Assembly: GCA_018372555.1 (NCBI GenBank)
Contig: JAHAIU010000113.1
Location: forward strand, 1-8,668
Length of the DNA: 8,668 bases
Direction: 5' to 3'
Source: Clostridium sp.
GTDB lineage: Bacteria; Bacillota; Clostridia; Clostridiales; Clostridiaceae
The position numbers and the translations under genes are program-made. This document shows, piece after piece, positions 1-6,148 of the stretch. The notes beneath the pieces were generated by a model. It was given only the letters and a program-made list of their open reading frames with translations. It was not told where the DNA came from and did not search any database. The first letter of the stretch is position 1. The number at the start of each line of letters is the position of its first letter.

Positions 1-24
1 TTTTATTAACTCTCTAATATATGT

Positions 25-99
25 GCTCCTATAGTTAAATGGATAGAACAATCCCCTCCTAAGGGATAGATGTGGGTTCGATTCCCGCTGGGAGTACCA
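25..99 (+). tRNA. tRNA-Arg (anticodon CCU)
   Basis: The 75 bases fold into a full cloverleaf by eye. The acceptor arm GCTCCTA pairs with TGGGAGT, followed by discriminator A and an encoded CCA at 97-99. The D arm closes GTTA with GAAC. The anticodon stem ATCCC/GGGAT holds the loop CTCCTAA, giving anticodon CCT. The T arm GTGGG/CCCGC holds the loop TTCGATT. It decodes AGG arginine codons. tRNA-Arg genes are common attachment sites for tyrosine integrases, and an integrase relic lies 92 bases downstream pointing toward it. The upstream promoter is outside the window. Confidence 0.95.
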
Positions 100-116
100 A
101 TATAGGTGAAAGAATG

Positions 117-151
117 GCTCAACCATTAAGGTTGAGCTGTTTTATTTTTTT
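117..151 (+). terminator. Intrinsic terminator after tRNA-Arg
   Basis: A perfect 8-bp stem GCTCAACC/GGTTGAGC (117-124 with 130-137) has the loop ATTAA and is followed by a T-rich run to about 151. It lies 17 bases past the tRNA CCA end, so it most likely ends the tRNA transcript. It may also serve convergent transcription of the integrase relic. Confidence 0.85.
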
Positions 152-157
152 AAAATA

Positions 158-177
158 CCGACATTTAGCCGACATTT
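158..177. repeat. Tandem CCGACATTT pair next to integrase
   Basis: Two copies of CCGACATTT lie 11 bases apart (158-166 and 169-177), between the tRNA terminator and the integrase stop. On the minus strand they may encode the lost C-terminal tail of the integrase: a reading frame here gives ALKCRLNVGILKK and then a stop. The current frame ends early just before an 8-base homopolymer. An integrase arm-type binding site is the alternative. Confidence 0.4.
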
Positions 178-191
178 TAATGCAAAAAAAA

Positions 192-608
192 TTACAAGTC
201 ATTAAATACATCATCTAATAAGTCAGCAGTCTGCTTTTTCATTGATGGAAGTACATGGCTGTAAGTATCCCATGTTATTTTTGTTGACTTATGACCGAGT
301 CTTTCGGATATTACTTTTATATTTTCACCTTTAAGTAATAATATAGTAGCATGAGTGTGTCTTAATCCACACATTTCACCTATTCTGAGACCAGCTAAGC
401 TTATTATAAGAGCAGGTAAATATAAGTTGGTATCTTTGATTTGCCTTAAAAAGAATTTTAGTTGATTATCAGCCCAAACCATTACTTTCTTAGATTCTTG
501 ACTAACTTTTTCAATATCTGTGGGAAGATAATTTATAAGTTTTAGTTTCTTAGCATATTTTAAGCAGCAGATAAATTTTTCATTTGAGAGTTTTATGTAA
601 CTTGCCAT
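192..608 (-). pseudogene. Tyrosine integrase remnant with internal deletion
   Basis: This is a degraded phage-type site-specific recombinase. Residues 11-35 resemble the end of the core-binding domain, and residues 41-83 are the start of the catalytic domain, with the box I arginine at R75 (AGLRIGE). The sequence then jumps at CGLR-HTHAT straight to box II. The first His of the HxxR motif is Cys80 here, while the Arg (R83), the LGH histidine (H106) and the nucleophile in TWDTYSHV (Y116) remain. About one hundred residues, including the beta-hairpin lysine, appear to be lost in frame. Family members are usually around 350-400 residues; here the arm-binding domain is missing too. The ATG has only a weak upstream Shine-Dalgarno. 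The gene lies beside tRNA-Arg and runs toward it, as expected of an element integrated at that tRNA. It is almost certainly inactive as a recombinase. Confidence 0.85.
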
Positions 609-1052
609 AAATAAGTCTCATTTCCATGTTTATATAATATATTATACATAATTATATGGAAATTTTGAGTATTTTTAAATGAATAGATTTAGAATGATAT
701 TATTTTAATTTAAAAGGAAATTTGCTTGATCCTGTTGTTCTCGGTTTTAGATTTTACTATTTGTTTTAGTATTATCTAAAGCCTTATTTTATGGTAGTTT
801 TTAATAGCTAAAAATTATTTGATATTATTATATTTTTTAAAATTTTATGTGTGTTGTGTTATAGTTGTGTTATTTTTAGCTGTTTTTTATTTCAATATAC
901 AAATTTATAAAAATAACATGTTGTGCTAGTAAAATTTAATAAAAAACTCTAACAATAATTAATTATATCAATTAAAATATAATTAACAACAAAACATAAT
1001 AAGGATATGCTTAAAATATTAAAATTATAAATGATGGAAGTGACACTAAAAC
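609..1052. other. AT-rich region without a recognisable gene
   Basis: This stretch is very AT-rich with stops in all frames, and no protein homology could be read. A TATAAT lies at 978-983 but has no convincing -35 box 17 bases upstream. Two tiny open frames start at 1007 and 1031 and stop after fewer than a dozen codons; neither looks like a gene. It sits between the integrase relic and a small membrane protein gene and is probably decayed element DNA. Confidence 0.6.
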
Positions 1053-1400
1053 ATGATAACTAAAAATACACTAAGTTCTATGGCTATTTTTATAATTTGT
1101 CAAGTATTTTTACAATTTAAATTATTCACACCAATTGGATTATTAATATCTATAATCTTTTTGACTATTAATTTTTTAACTATACAGTATTTTGTTCAGA
1201 AAATAATCTCTAATAATACATTTCATTCAATAAGAAATGTATTATCAAATGATATAATTTATTTCTTATTGTTTTTTTCTTTTGTTTTACTCTACAATTC
1301 CTTTCCATCGAGCAAAATAAACGTATATTATTCTTATATTTTGTTACAACTTGTACTAATTAACCTTACTAATCTACCTTACTTAAAAGAAAGATCATGA
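1053..1400 (+). CDS. Small hydrophobic membrane protein, unknown function
   Basis: I do not recognise this 115-residue protein. It is rich in Ile, Leu and Phe. It has about four predicted membrane segments, roughly residues 8-24, 27-49, 66-83 and 90-107, with a short charged C-terminus (LKERS). No catalytic motif, signal peptidase site or cysteine pattern is visible. The best Shine-Dalgarno (GGAAG at 1036-1040) is about 12 bases from the ATG, rather far. Expression is therefore uncertain, or the real start could be a later codon such as Met10. It stands alone in AT-rich DNA between the integrase relic and the sucrose regulon, with a degenerate terminator after it. It could be a leftover cargo gene of the integrated element or a truncated larger membrane protein. 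The open frame is long for such AT-rich DNA, which favours a real coding origin. Confidence 0.55.
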   Translation: MITKNTLSSMAIFIICQVFLQFKLFTPIGLLISIIFLTINFLTIQYFVQKIISNNTFHSIRNVLSNDIIYFLLFFSFVLLYNSFPSSKINVYYSYILLQLVLINLTNLPYLKERS

Positions 1401-1420
1401 TTTCAAAATAAAAGGATCTT

Positions 1421-1450
1421 CGCACTAATTTTTAGTACAACAGCCCTTAT
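1421..1450 (+). terminator. Half-decayed terminator hairpin
   Basis: The loop and right arm (ACTAA-TTT-TTAGT, then ACAACAGCCCTT) look like a common clostridial terminator, but the expected left arm GGGCTGTTG is replaced by a poorly matching GGATCTTCG. Only the inner 5-bp stem still pairs. It lies just after the membrane protein gene and has probably lost function. Confidence 0.4.
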
Positions 1451-1464
1451 ATTAAAAATTTTTC

Positions 1465-1518
1465 TAACAAATATTTGTTAAAAATCATTACTGTTAAATG
1501 ATGGTTAAAATCATCATT
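1465..1518. repeat. Two small inverted repeats
   Basis: TAACAAATATTTGTTA (1465-1480) is a perfect 16-base palindrome. AATGATG/CATCATT (1497-1503 with 1512-1518, 8-base loop) is a perfect 7-bp stem. Neither has a clean T tract. They could be protein-binding sites, weak terminators or chance structures in AT-rich DNA. Confidence 0.4.
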
Positions 1519-1621
1519 GGCTTTTAAGAAAAATTGTGCAATATTAAATATGGAATTTATATTCAATAAATTTAAATATAATAACAGAATTTTTATGAAT
1601 ATTTTTTCTTGTTAATACTAA

Positions 1622-1723
1622 AATTTCAATTCAAATAAAGTAATTAGCAAAAACATAACTGATAAAAATGACAAGTCAGGTGTGGCTAAAGCTATTTATA
1701 AAGCTATAGCTGGAGAAGTTTAA
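1622..1723 (+). pseudogene. Short C-terminal coding relic, possibly a cell-wall amidase
   Basis: A frame without a start codon runs 33 codons to a TAA at 1721-1723 and ends in DKSGVAKAIYKAIAGEV. This codon-like, helix-forming end stands out against its surroundings. It recalls the last helix of clostridial N-acetylmuramoyl-L-alanine amidases, where an AKAIY-type segment precedes the C-terminus. If right, it could be the lysin end of the element whose integrase relic is at 192-608. The match is from memory over a very short stretch, so the assignment is weak. The rest of 1401-1861 is AT-rich and shows no gene. Confidence 0.25.
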
Positions 1724-1791
1724 TATATAAAAACATAGTGAATTTTAATGAAAATTTATTTGTGATTATATAAAGAATAGTAGGGCATTAA

Positions 1792-1820
1792 TTGAAACAT
1801 AGTATATTATGTGATGAAAT
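1792..1820 (+). promoter_or_regulatory. Candidate scrR promoter
   Basis: TTGAAA (1792-1797, five of six to consensus) is followed after 17 bases by TGAAAT (1815-1820, four of six to TATAAT). It is the best-spaced pair ahead of scrR, but it is weak. The -35 overlaps a TGAAAC half-site like those at the operon promoter, which would allow autoregulation. Confidence 0.3.
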
Positions 1821-1861
1821 AATTATATAAAGTATATTTATTATGGGGGAGTGAGAAATAA

Positions 1862-2845
1862 ATGAAACCTAAGATTCAAGATGTAGCAAAACTAGCAGGA
1901 GTTTCACCGACAACAGTTTCTAGAGTACTTAATGATAGAGGATATATAAGTGAAGAAACAAGAGAAAATGTTAAAAGAGCAATGAAAGAACTTAATTATT
2001 TTCCTAATGATGTTGCACGTTCTTTATTTAATAAAAGAACAAATTTAATAGGTTTAATATTGCCAACAACAAGCAATCCTTTTTTTGGAGAGCTTACATT
2101 TTATATAGAAACAATTTGTAATTCATTAGGTTATAAAATATTATTATGTAATAGTCTAAATGATATTGAGAAAGAAGAAAAATATCTAGAAATGCTTATG
2201 CGTAATCAAGTAGATGGAATTATAGTTGGTACCCATAACCAAGGTATATTGGATTATAATAATGAAAATTTAGCTGTAATATCTATTGATACATATTTAT
2301 CTGATAAAATTCCAATTGTAGGATCAGACAATTATAATGGTGGAAAGATTGCAACAGAACTTTTAATTTCAAAGGGATGTAATAAAATTATAAATATAGA
2401 TGGAGAGTTCAATCTAAGAACACAAGCGAGATTAAGAAAAATTGCTTATGAAGATGTAATGAAAGCTAATAATAAAACTCCAATAACTTATGAAATTGTG
2501 AGTGCATTTGATGGAGGAAATCAAATTAAAGTTGCAAATAAAATTTTAGATGAACATCCAGATGTAGATGGAGTATTTGCAACAAATGATTTATTTGCAG
2601 CTGCTTTTATAAATGAAGCAAGAAAACGTGGAAAGAAAATACCAGAAGATATAAAAATAATAGGATATGATGGTACTGAAGCAAGTAGAAGTTTGTTGCC
2701 AGATTTAACAACTATAAAACAGCCAATAGAACTTATTGCAAAAACATCTGTAGATATACTAATAGAAAAAATAGAAGGAAACTTTAAGAATAAGGAATCT
2801 AAAATAGCTCTGCCAATATCGCTTTTAGAAGGAAGTACTACTTAA
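1862..2845 (+). CDS. scrR: LacI-family sucrose operon repressor
   Basis: This is a full-length LacI/GalR-type repressor (327 residues; the family is usually 320-350). The N-terminal helix-turn-helix is IQDVAKLAGVSPTTVSRVLN (residues 5-24), and the hinge helix PNDVARSL lies at 48-55. The periplasmic-binding-protein-like core follows (about 61-327). It carries the family signatures GVFATNDLFAAA (237-248), PEDIKIIGYD (261-270, with the usual effector-pocket Asp at 270) and the closing LTTIKQP (282-288). GGGGGAG at 1845-1851 sets the start. The gene is transcribed alone, as a terminator separates it from the next gene. Its position directly ahead of a sucrose permease and hydrolase, with repeated operator-like sites between, implies it represses them until sucrose or a product binds. 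The ligand is inferred from context; the family call is firm. Confidence 0.9.
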   Translation: MKPKIQDVAKLAGVSPTTVSRVLNDRGYISEETRENVKRAMKELNYFPNDVARSLFNKRTNLIGLILPTTSNPFFGELTFYIETICNSLGYKILLCNSLNDIEKEEKYLEMLMRNQVDGIIVGTHNQGILDYNNENLAVISIDTYLSDKIPIVGSDNYNGGKIATELLISKGCNKIINIDGEFNLRTQARLRKIAYEDVMKANNKTPITYEIVSAFDGGNQIKVANKILDEHPDVDGVFATNDLFAAAFINEARKRGKKIPEDIKIIGYDGTEASRSLLPDLTTIKQPIELIAKTSVDILIEKIEGNFKNKESKIALPISLLEGSTT

Positions 2846-2869
2846 AAATTATCAATTAATCATAGTATA

Positions 2870-2929
2870 AATAACTTATATTTAAATATGTTTGTATATA
2901 AACAATTTCAAATATAAGTTATTTTTTTT
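2870..2929 (+). terminator. Intrinsic terminator after scrR
   Basis: A perfect 14-bp stem (2870-2883 with 2910-2923) encloses a loop that itself folds (TGTTTG and TAAACA arms). The 3' arm runs into an 8-base T tract (2922-2929). The stem is AT-rich but long. It ends 24 bases after the scrR stop and abuts the first operator, so it isolates scrR from the downstream operon. Confidence 0.8.
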
Positions 2930-2930
2930 A

Positions 2931-2945
2931 TGAAACCGGTTGACA
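2931..2945 (+). promoter_or_regulatory. Operator-like site O1 (overlaps -35)
   Basis: TGAAACCGGTTGACA contains the 8-base palindrome AACCGGTT with the central CCGG typical of LacI-family operators. Its right part is the -35 box itself. It is the best ScrR operator candidate. It also resembles a CcpA cre site, so catabolite control is an alternative or additional role. Confidence 0.65.
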
Positions 2946-2968
2946 TATGAAACTGATTGACATATAAT
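2940..2968 (+). promoter_or_regulatory. Consensus sigma-A promoter of the sucrose operon
   Basis: TTGACA (2940-2945) and TATAAT (2963-2968) are separated by exactly 17 bases, so both boxes are perfect vegetative consensus. Transcription should start near 2975, leaving a leader of about 40 bases before the permease. A second TTGACA at 2957-2962 has no matching -10 and is better explained as part of the operator repeat. Such a strong core promoter would need repression, which fits the overlapping operators. Confidence 0.9.
2948..2962 (+). promoter_or_regulatory. Operator-like site O2 (in the spacer)
   Basis: TGAAACTGATTGACA repeats O1 at a 17-base period with two differences. It fills most of the spacer between the -35 and -10 boxes. 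Binding here would directly exclude RNA polymerase. The core is less symmetric than O1. Confidence 0.55.
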
Positions 2969-2980
2969 TAATTCATAAAT

Positions 2981-2994
2981 TGAAACAGTTTACA
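2981..2994 (+). promoter_or_regulatory. Operator-like site O3 (early transcribed region)
   Basis: TGAAACAGTTTACA is centred on AAAC-A-GTTT, a third copy of the motif, about 33 bases after O2 and just past the expected start of transcription. Its symmetry centre is one base rather than between bases, so it may bind more weakly or be read by another regulator. Confidence 0.5.
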
Positions 2995-3014
2995 AAATAG
3001 AGGGGGACTTTAAA

Positions 3015-4244
3015 ATGGCAAAATCAAAATTAATGTACTGTAAATTAAGTGCGTATTTCTTCTTTTTCTTTGTAACTTGGTCAGCAAGTTATTCATTATT
3101 TTCTATTTGGCTTGGGCAAGAGATAAATTTAAATGGGGCAGATACTGGTATTATCTTCTCTGTAAACGCTATCTTTGCATTATGTATGCAACCTCTATAT
3201 GGCTATATATCAGATAAGATTGGATTAAATAAAAGCATATTAACTTTTATTAGCATATTACTCATTTTTGTCGGACCATTTTATATATACGTTTATGGAC
3301 CTTTGTTAAAATACAATGTTATCTTAGGTGCTATAGTTGGTGGAATTTACTTAGGAGTAGCATTTTTAGCAGGTGTAGGAGCAATTGAATCCTATGTGGA
3401 GAAAATAGGTCGTAAATATAATTTTGAATATGGCAGATCTAGAATGTGGGGTTCTTTGGGATGGGCAGCTGCTACATTCTTTGCAGGACAATTATTCAAT
3501 ATTAATCCTAATATTAATTTTTGGATAGCATCTATTTCAGCAGTAATATTATTTTTAATAATTCTTTCAGTATCAATAGAAATGACAGATGAAGATATAA
3601 AAAAAGCTGAATCAGTTAAAATAAAAGATGTTTATACTCTTTTTAAATTAAAAGATTTCTGGTTCTTTATTCTATATGTCATCGGGGTGACATGTTTCTA
3701 TAATGTTTATGATCAACAATTTCCGTTGTATTATGCATCTATGTTCTCTACAAAAGCACTTGGAAATCAAGTTTTTGGTTATTTAAATTCATTCCAAGTA
3801 TTTTTAGAAGCAGGAATGATGTTCTTAGCACCTTTTATAGTAAACAAAATAGGAGCTAAAAAAGGCTTGATTTTTGCAGGATTATTGATGGGATTTAGAA
3901 TTATAGGTTCAGGTATTGCTACAGGTCCAATATTGATATCTTGTATGAAATTAATACACTCATTTGAGTTACCAATTATGCTTATTTCCGTATTTAAGTA
4001 TTTAGCAGCTAATTTTGATACTCGTCTATCTTCTATATTATATTTAGTCGGTTATCAATTTGCATCTCAAGTTGGAGCAACAATTTTGTCACCAATAGCC
4101 GGTAAATTTTATGATAATATAGGCTTTGGTAATACTTATATTGTAATGGGAATTATAGTTATATTTTTTGCAGTAATATCAATGTTTACTTTGGCTAGAA
4201 CAGAAGAGGAAACTTTAAATATAGCCGAAACAAATAATTTATAA
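3015..4244 (+). CDS. cscB: Sucrose:H+ symporter (LacY/CscB family, MFS)
   Basis: This is a 409-residue, twelve-helix oligosaccharide:proton symporter of the plasma membrane that imports sucrose unphosphorylated. The start follows AGGGGG at 3001-3006. The MFS loop 2-3 motif appears as YGYISDKIG (62-70). Residues aligning with the LacY machinery are visible: E125 (LacY E126), R141/R143 (R142/R144 in a YGRSRMWGSLGW segment), E265 (E269), R295 in FRIIGS (R302), and H315 and E318 in IHSFELP (H322, E325). The stretch FDTRLSSILYLVGYQFASQ (334-352) is closer to the sucrose permease CscB than to LacY, as I recall them. It is the first gene of a two-gene operon, 15 bases ahead of the hydrolase. The family is firm. 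Sucrose rather than another disaccharide is inferred from this similarity and the GH32 neighbour. Confidence 0.88.
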   Translation: MAKSKLMYCKLSAYFFFFFVTWSASYSLFSIWLGQEINLNGADTGIIFSVNAIFALCMQPLYGYISDKIGLNKSILTFISILLIFVGPFYIYVYGPLLKYNVILGAIVGGIYLGVAFLAGVGAIESYVEKIGRKYNFEYGRSRMWGSLGWAAATFFAGQLFNINPNINFWIASISAVILFLIILSVSIEMTDEDIKKAESVKIKDVYTLFKLKDFWFFILYVIGVTCFYNVYDQQFPLYYASMFSTKALGNQVFGYLNSFQVFLEAGMMFLAPFIVNKIGAKKGLIFAGLLMGFRIIGSGIATGPILISCMKLIHSFELPIMLISVFKYLAANFDTRLSSILYLVGYQFASQVGATILSPIAGKFYDNIGFGNTYIVMGIIVIFFAVISMFTLARTEEETLNIAETNNL

Positions 4245-4259
4245 TATGGAGGAATAATA

Positions 4260-5735
4260 ATGTTAGATAGTAGAATTGTAAAAGCAGAAGAAGCTTTAAA
4301 AGCAGCAAAGGAAAATTTAAATAAAAGATATAGATTAGGATATCATATTATGGCACCAGCAAACTGGATAAATGATCCTAATGGATTAATTCAATATAAA
4401 GGTGAGTATCATGTGTTCTATCAACATCATCCTTACGATGAAAATTGGGGACCTATGCATTGGGGACATGTAAAGAGTAAGGATTTAGTTAATTGGGAGT
4501 ATTGTCCAATAGCTTTAGCTCCAGGAGATGAATTTGATAAGGGCGGATGTTTTTCAGGAAGTGCTGTAGATAATAATGGCGAATTAACATTAATTTATAC
4601 AGGTCATAACTATATCGACAAGGAAAAGGATACATTCTATGAAAATCAAAATATAGCAGTAAGTAAAGATGGAGTGACCTTTGAGAAATTTGGTAAGAAC
4701 CCTGTTATAGCTGAGCCACCATCTGATAGTATTCATCATTTCCGTGATCCTAAAGTATGGAGACATGAAGATAAATGGTATATGGTTGTAGGAAATTCAA
4801 CTAAAGATAGTATAGGTAGAGTAATATTATATACTTCTTTAGATTTACATGAGTGGGAATATATTGGTACATTAGCTACTAGCAAAGGTGAACTAGGATA
4901 TATGTGGGAATGTCCAGACTTCTTTAAATTAGGTGATAAACATGTATTAACTTTTTCTCCTCAAGGTATAGATAAAACAGGAGGTTTATATCCTAACTTA
5001 TTTCAAACAGGATACATAGTTGGAGATTATGATTATGATAAAAATGAATTTATACATGGGGAATTTTCAGAATTAGATAATGGACATGACTTTTATGCAG
5101 TTCAAACATTTTCAGATGATAAAGGACGTAGAATTGCTATAGGTTGGATGGATATGTGGGAATCAGACATGCCAACTAAAAAAGATGGCTGGTGTGGAGC
5201 ACTTACACTTCCACGTGTATTAACACTAGGAAAAAATAATAAAATTTTAATGAATCCTGTTGATGAATTAGAATTACTTAGAGAAACAGAAATTGATAAT
5301 TTCATGAATAAAGCTATAGCTAAAAATGAAAGCTACACAGTAAAAACCAAGGAAAAGTTAATGGAATTAGAAGTTAAATTTAATTTAAATTCTTCTAGTG
5401 CACAAACATTTGGATTGAAGATTAATGGATCAAATGAAGACGAAACAGTTTTAACATATAATTCAGAAATATCAAAACTTATACTTGACTGTTCTAAATG
5501 TGGTAAAGAAAAAGATGGAACAAGAAGTGCAAATTTAGAAAAAGGATCTGAACTTTCATTACGTATATTCATAGATAGATCATCTATTGAAGTATTTATA
5601 AATGGAGGAGAAGCAACAATAACAAGTCGTATTTATCCAAAAGGAGAAACAGAAAGTATTGAACTTTTCACTAATGTTGGTAATTTAGAAATAGAAGCAT
5701 TTAAAGCTTGGAAATTAAAAGATACTTGGGCATAA
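4260..5735 (+). CDS. scrB: GH32 sucrose hydrolase (beta-fructofuranosidase)
   Basis: This cytoplasmic glycoside hydrolase of family 32 cleaves sucrose to glucose and fructose. Length is 491 residues, typical of bacterial ScrB/SacA/CscA. The five-bladed propeller (about 25-340) carries WINDPNG (36-42, nucleophile D39), FSGSA (98-102), FRDP (161-164, transition-state-stabilising D163) and WECPD (216-220, acid/base E217). The C-terminal beta-sandwich contains SLRIFIDRSSIEVFINGG (433-450). There is no signal peptide, so it acts inside the cell. GGAGG at 4248-4252 sits seven bases before ATG. The gene is co-transcribed with the permease. Because that permease delivers free sucrose, the natural substrate is probably sucrose, although members of this group often also accept sucrose-6-phosphate. 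No fructokinase gene follows, which leaves fructose phosphorylation to a gene elsewhere. Confidence 0.95.
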   Translation: MLDSRIVKAEEALKAAKENLNKRYRLGYHIMAPANWINDPNGLIQYKGEYHVFYQHHPYDENWGPMHWGHVKSKDLVNWEYCPIALAPGDEFDKGGCFSGSAVDNNGELTLIYTGHNYIDKEKDTFYENQNIAVSKDGVTFEKFGKNPVIAEPPSDSIHHFRDPKVWRHEDKWYMVVGNSTKDSIGRVILYTSLDLHEWEYIGTLATSKGELGYMWECPDFFKLGDKHVLTFSPQGIDKTGGLYPNLFQTGYIVGDYDYDKNEFIHGEFSELDNGHDFYAVQTFSDDKGRRIAIGWMDMWESDMPTKKDGWCGALTLPRVLTLGKNNKILMNPVDELELLRETEIDNFMNKAIAKNESYTVKTKEKLMELEVKFNLNSSSAQTFGLKINGSNEDETVLTYNSEISKLILDCSKCGKEKDGTRSANLEKGSELSLRIFIDRSSIEVFINGGEATITSRIYPKGETESIELFTNVGNLEIEAFKAWKLKDTWA

Positions 5736-5749
5736 ATCAATAAAATAAT

Positions 5750-5774
5750 GGGGCTGCTGCACTAATGATGTGCA
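5750..5774 (+). terminator. Truncated terminator hairpin of scrB
   Basis: GGGGCTGCTGCAC looks like the left arm of a GC-rich terminator. After the loop TAATGAT only GTGCA pairs (5758-5762 with 5770-5774); the expected continuation GCAGCCCC plus a T run is replaced by TCCAGTC. The hairpin begins 14 bases past the scrB stop. It reads as a native terminator whose distal arm was lost at a rearrangement junction near 5775. Confidence 0.5.
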
Positions 5775-5813
5775 TCCAGTCAAGTAGATAATTGAAAAAA
5801 TATAAAGTTTTTG

Positions 5814-5845
5814 TGTTGTCCAGTCTAAACTGGGCAACATTTTTA
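5814..5845. terminator. Strong hairpin at the end of the IS remnant
   Basis: TGTTGTCCAGT and ACTGGGCAACA pair over 11 positions (one G-T wobble) around the loop CTAA (5814-5824 with 5829-5839), followed on the plus strand by TTTTTA. It can terminate transcription coming from scrB. On the minus strand it directly follows the transposase stop. Since IS3-family ends begin with TG, 5814 could also be the element's outer end, making the hairpin part of its terminal sequence. Confidence 0.65.
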
Positions 5846-6095
5846 TGCTACCAATAGCAGTTTCTTGTGAAATTCTGTTGGTATTAACACGTGTAGACCA
5901 CGCTGTGGCCGTTTGCTCGTATAGTAATCCATATAGTTCATCTTTATTATGGAGTTTTTTACCACAATATATTTCCTGTTTTAAAATTCCCCCAAAACCT
6001 TACATCGACCCATTATCTGTGCAATGTGCCACACACGATATACTTTGAATCATTCCAGTTTTTTTAAGTTTTTGATGAAAGGAGCTTGATGTATA
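5843..6095 (-). pseudogene. IS3-family transposase (OrfB) C-terminal remnant
   Basis: Read on the minus strand from 6095, the sequence gives YTSSSFHQKLKKTGMIQSIS, then CVAHCTDNGSM, a TAA stop at 6000-6002, and GFGGILKQEIYCGKKLHNKDEL. After a frame change near 5930-5940 it continues as DYYTSKRPQRGLHVLIPTEF and HKKLLLVA to the stop at 5843-5845. This matches the last third of an IS3-family integrase-like transposase (rve domain). In the family motif DNGPMEGFWG the Glu after Met is the third residue of the DDE triad, and that codon has become TAA. A small deletion of several codons explains the frame change. The N-terminal part is missing; at 6095 the homology gives way to intron-like sequence. 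It is non-functional. Confidence 0.85.
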
Positions 6096-6148
6096 AGCGA
6101 TTAAGAAAAAGGGATTACTCCCTTTCCCTCATCTAAGAACCATACGTG
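6096..6148 (-). ncRNA. Probable group II intron 3' tail (DV 3' half and DVI)
   Basis: The minus strand reads CACGTATGGTTC, then a linker and a long hairpin whose core AAAGGGA-GTAA-TCCCTTT (6108-6125) is capped by a GNRA-type loop and extended by G-T pairs. It ends in CTTAATCGCTT. CACGTAYGGTTC is the usual 3' strand of a group II domain V, and a purine/pyrimidine hairpin ending a few bases before the splice site is what domain VI looks like. Transposase homology begins immediately after it, as the 3' exon would. The 5' half of domain V is absent because plus-strand RT coding sequence starts at about 6147. The assignment is by recalled consensus; a chance hairpin is the alternative. Confidence 0.45.

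Noticed and set aside
1007..1063. Tiny open frames ahead of the membrane protein as leader peptides
   Set aside because: They have only 7-11 codons, no consistent Shine-Dalgarno and no attenuator-like structure, so chance is sufficient.
1465..1518. Inverted repeats as insertion sequence ends or CRISPR units
   Set aside because: The repeats differ from each other, there is no transposase between matching ends, and there is no periodic repeat-spacer pattern.
2957..2962. Second TTGACA as a separate -35 box
   Set aside because: No -10-like hexamer lies 16-18 bases downstream; it is explained by the 17-base operator repeat.
5102..5572. Two minus-strand open frames inside scrB
   Set aside because: They lie antisense to a well-supported GH32 gene, have low-complexity Ser/Leu-rich translations and show no family motifs.
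4260..5735. Hydrolase as an exported levanase or invertase
   Set aside because: There is no N-terminal signal peptide, and the partner permease brings the disaccharide into the cell.
5845..6048. Plus-strand open frame after scrB
   Set aside because: It is antisense to the IS3 transposase remnant, whose minus-strand translation matches the family clearly.
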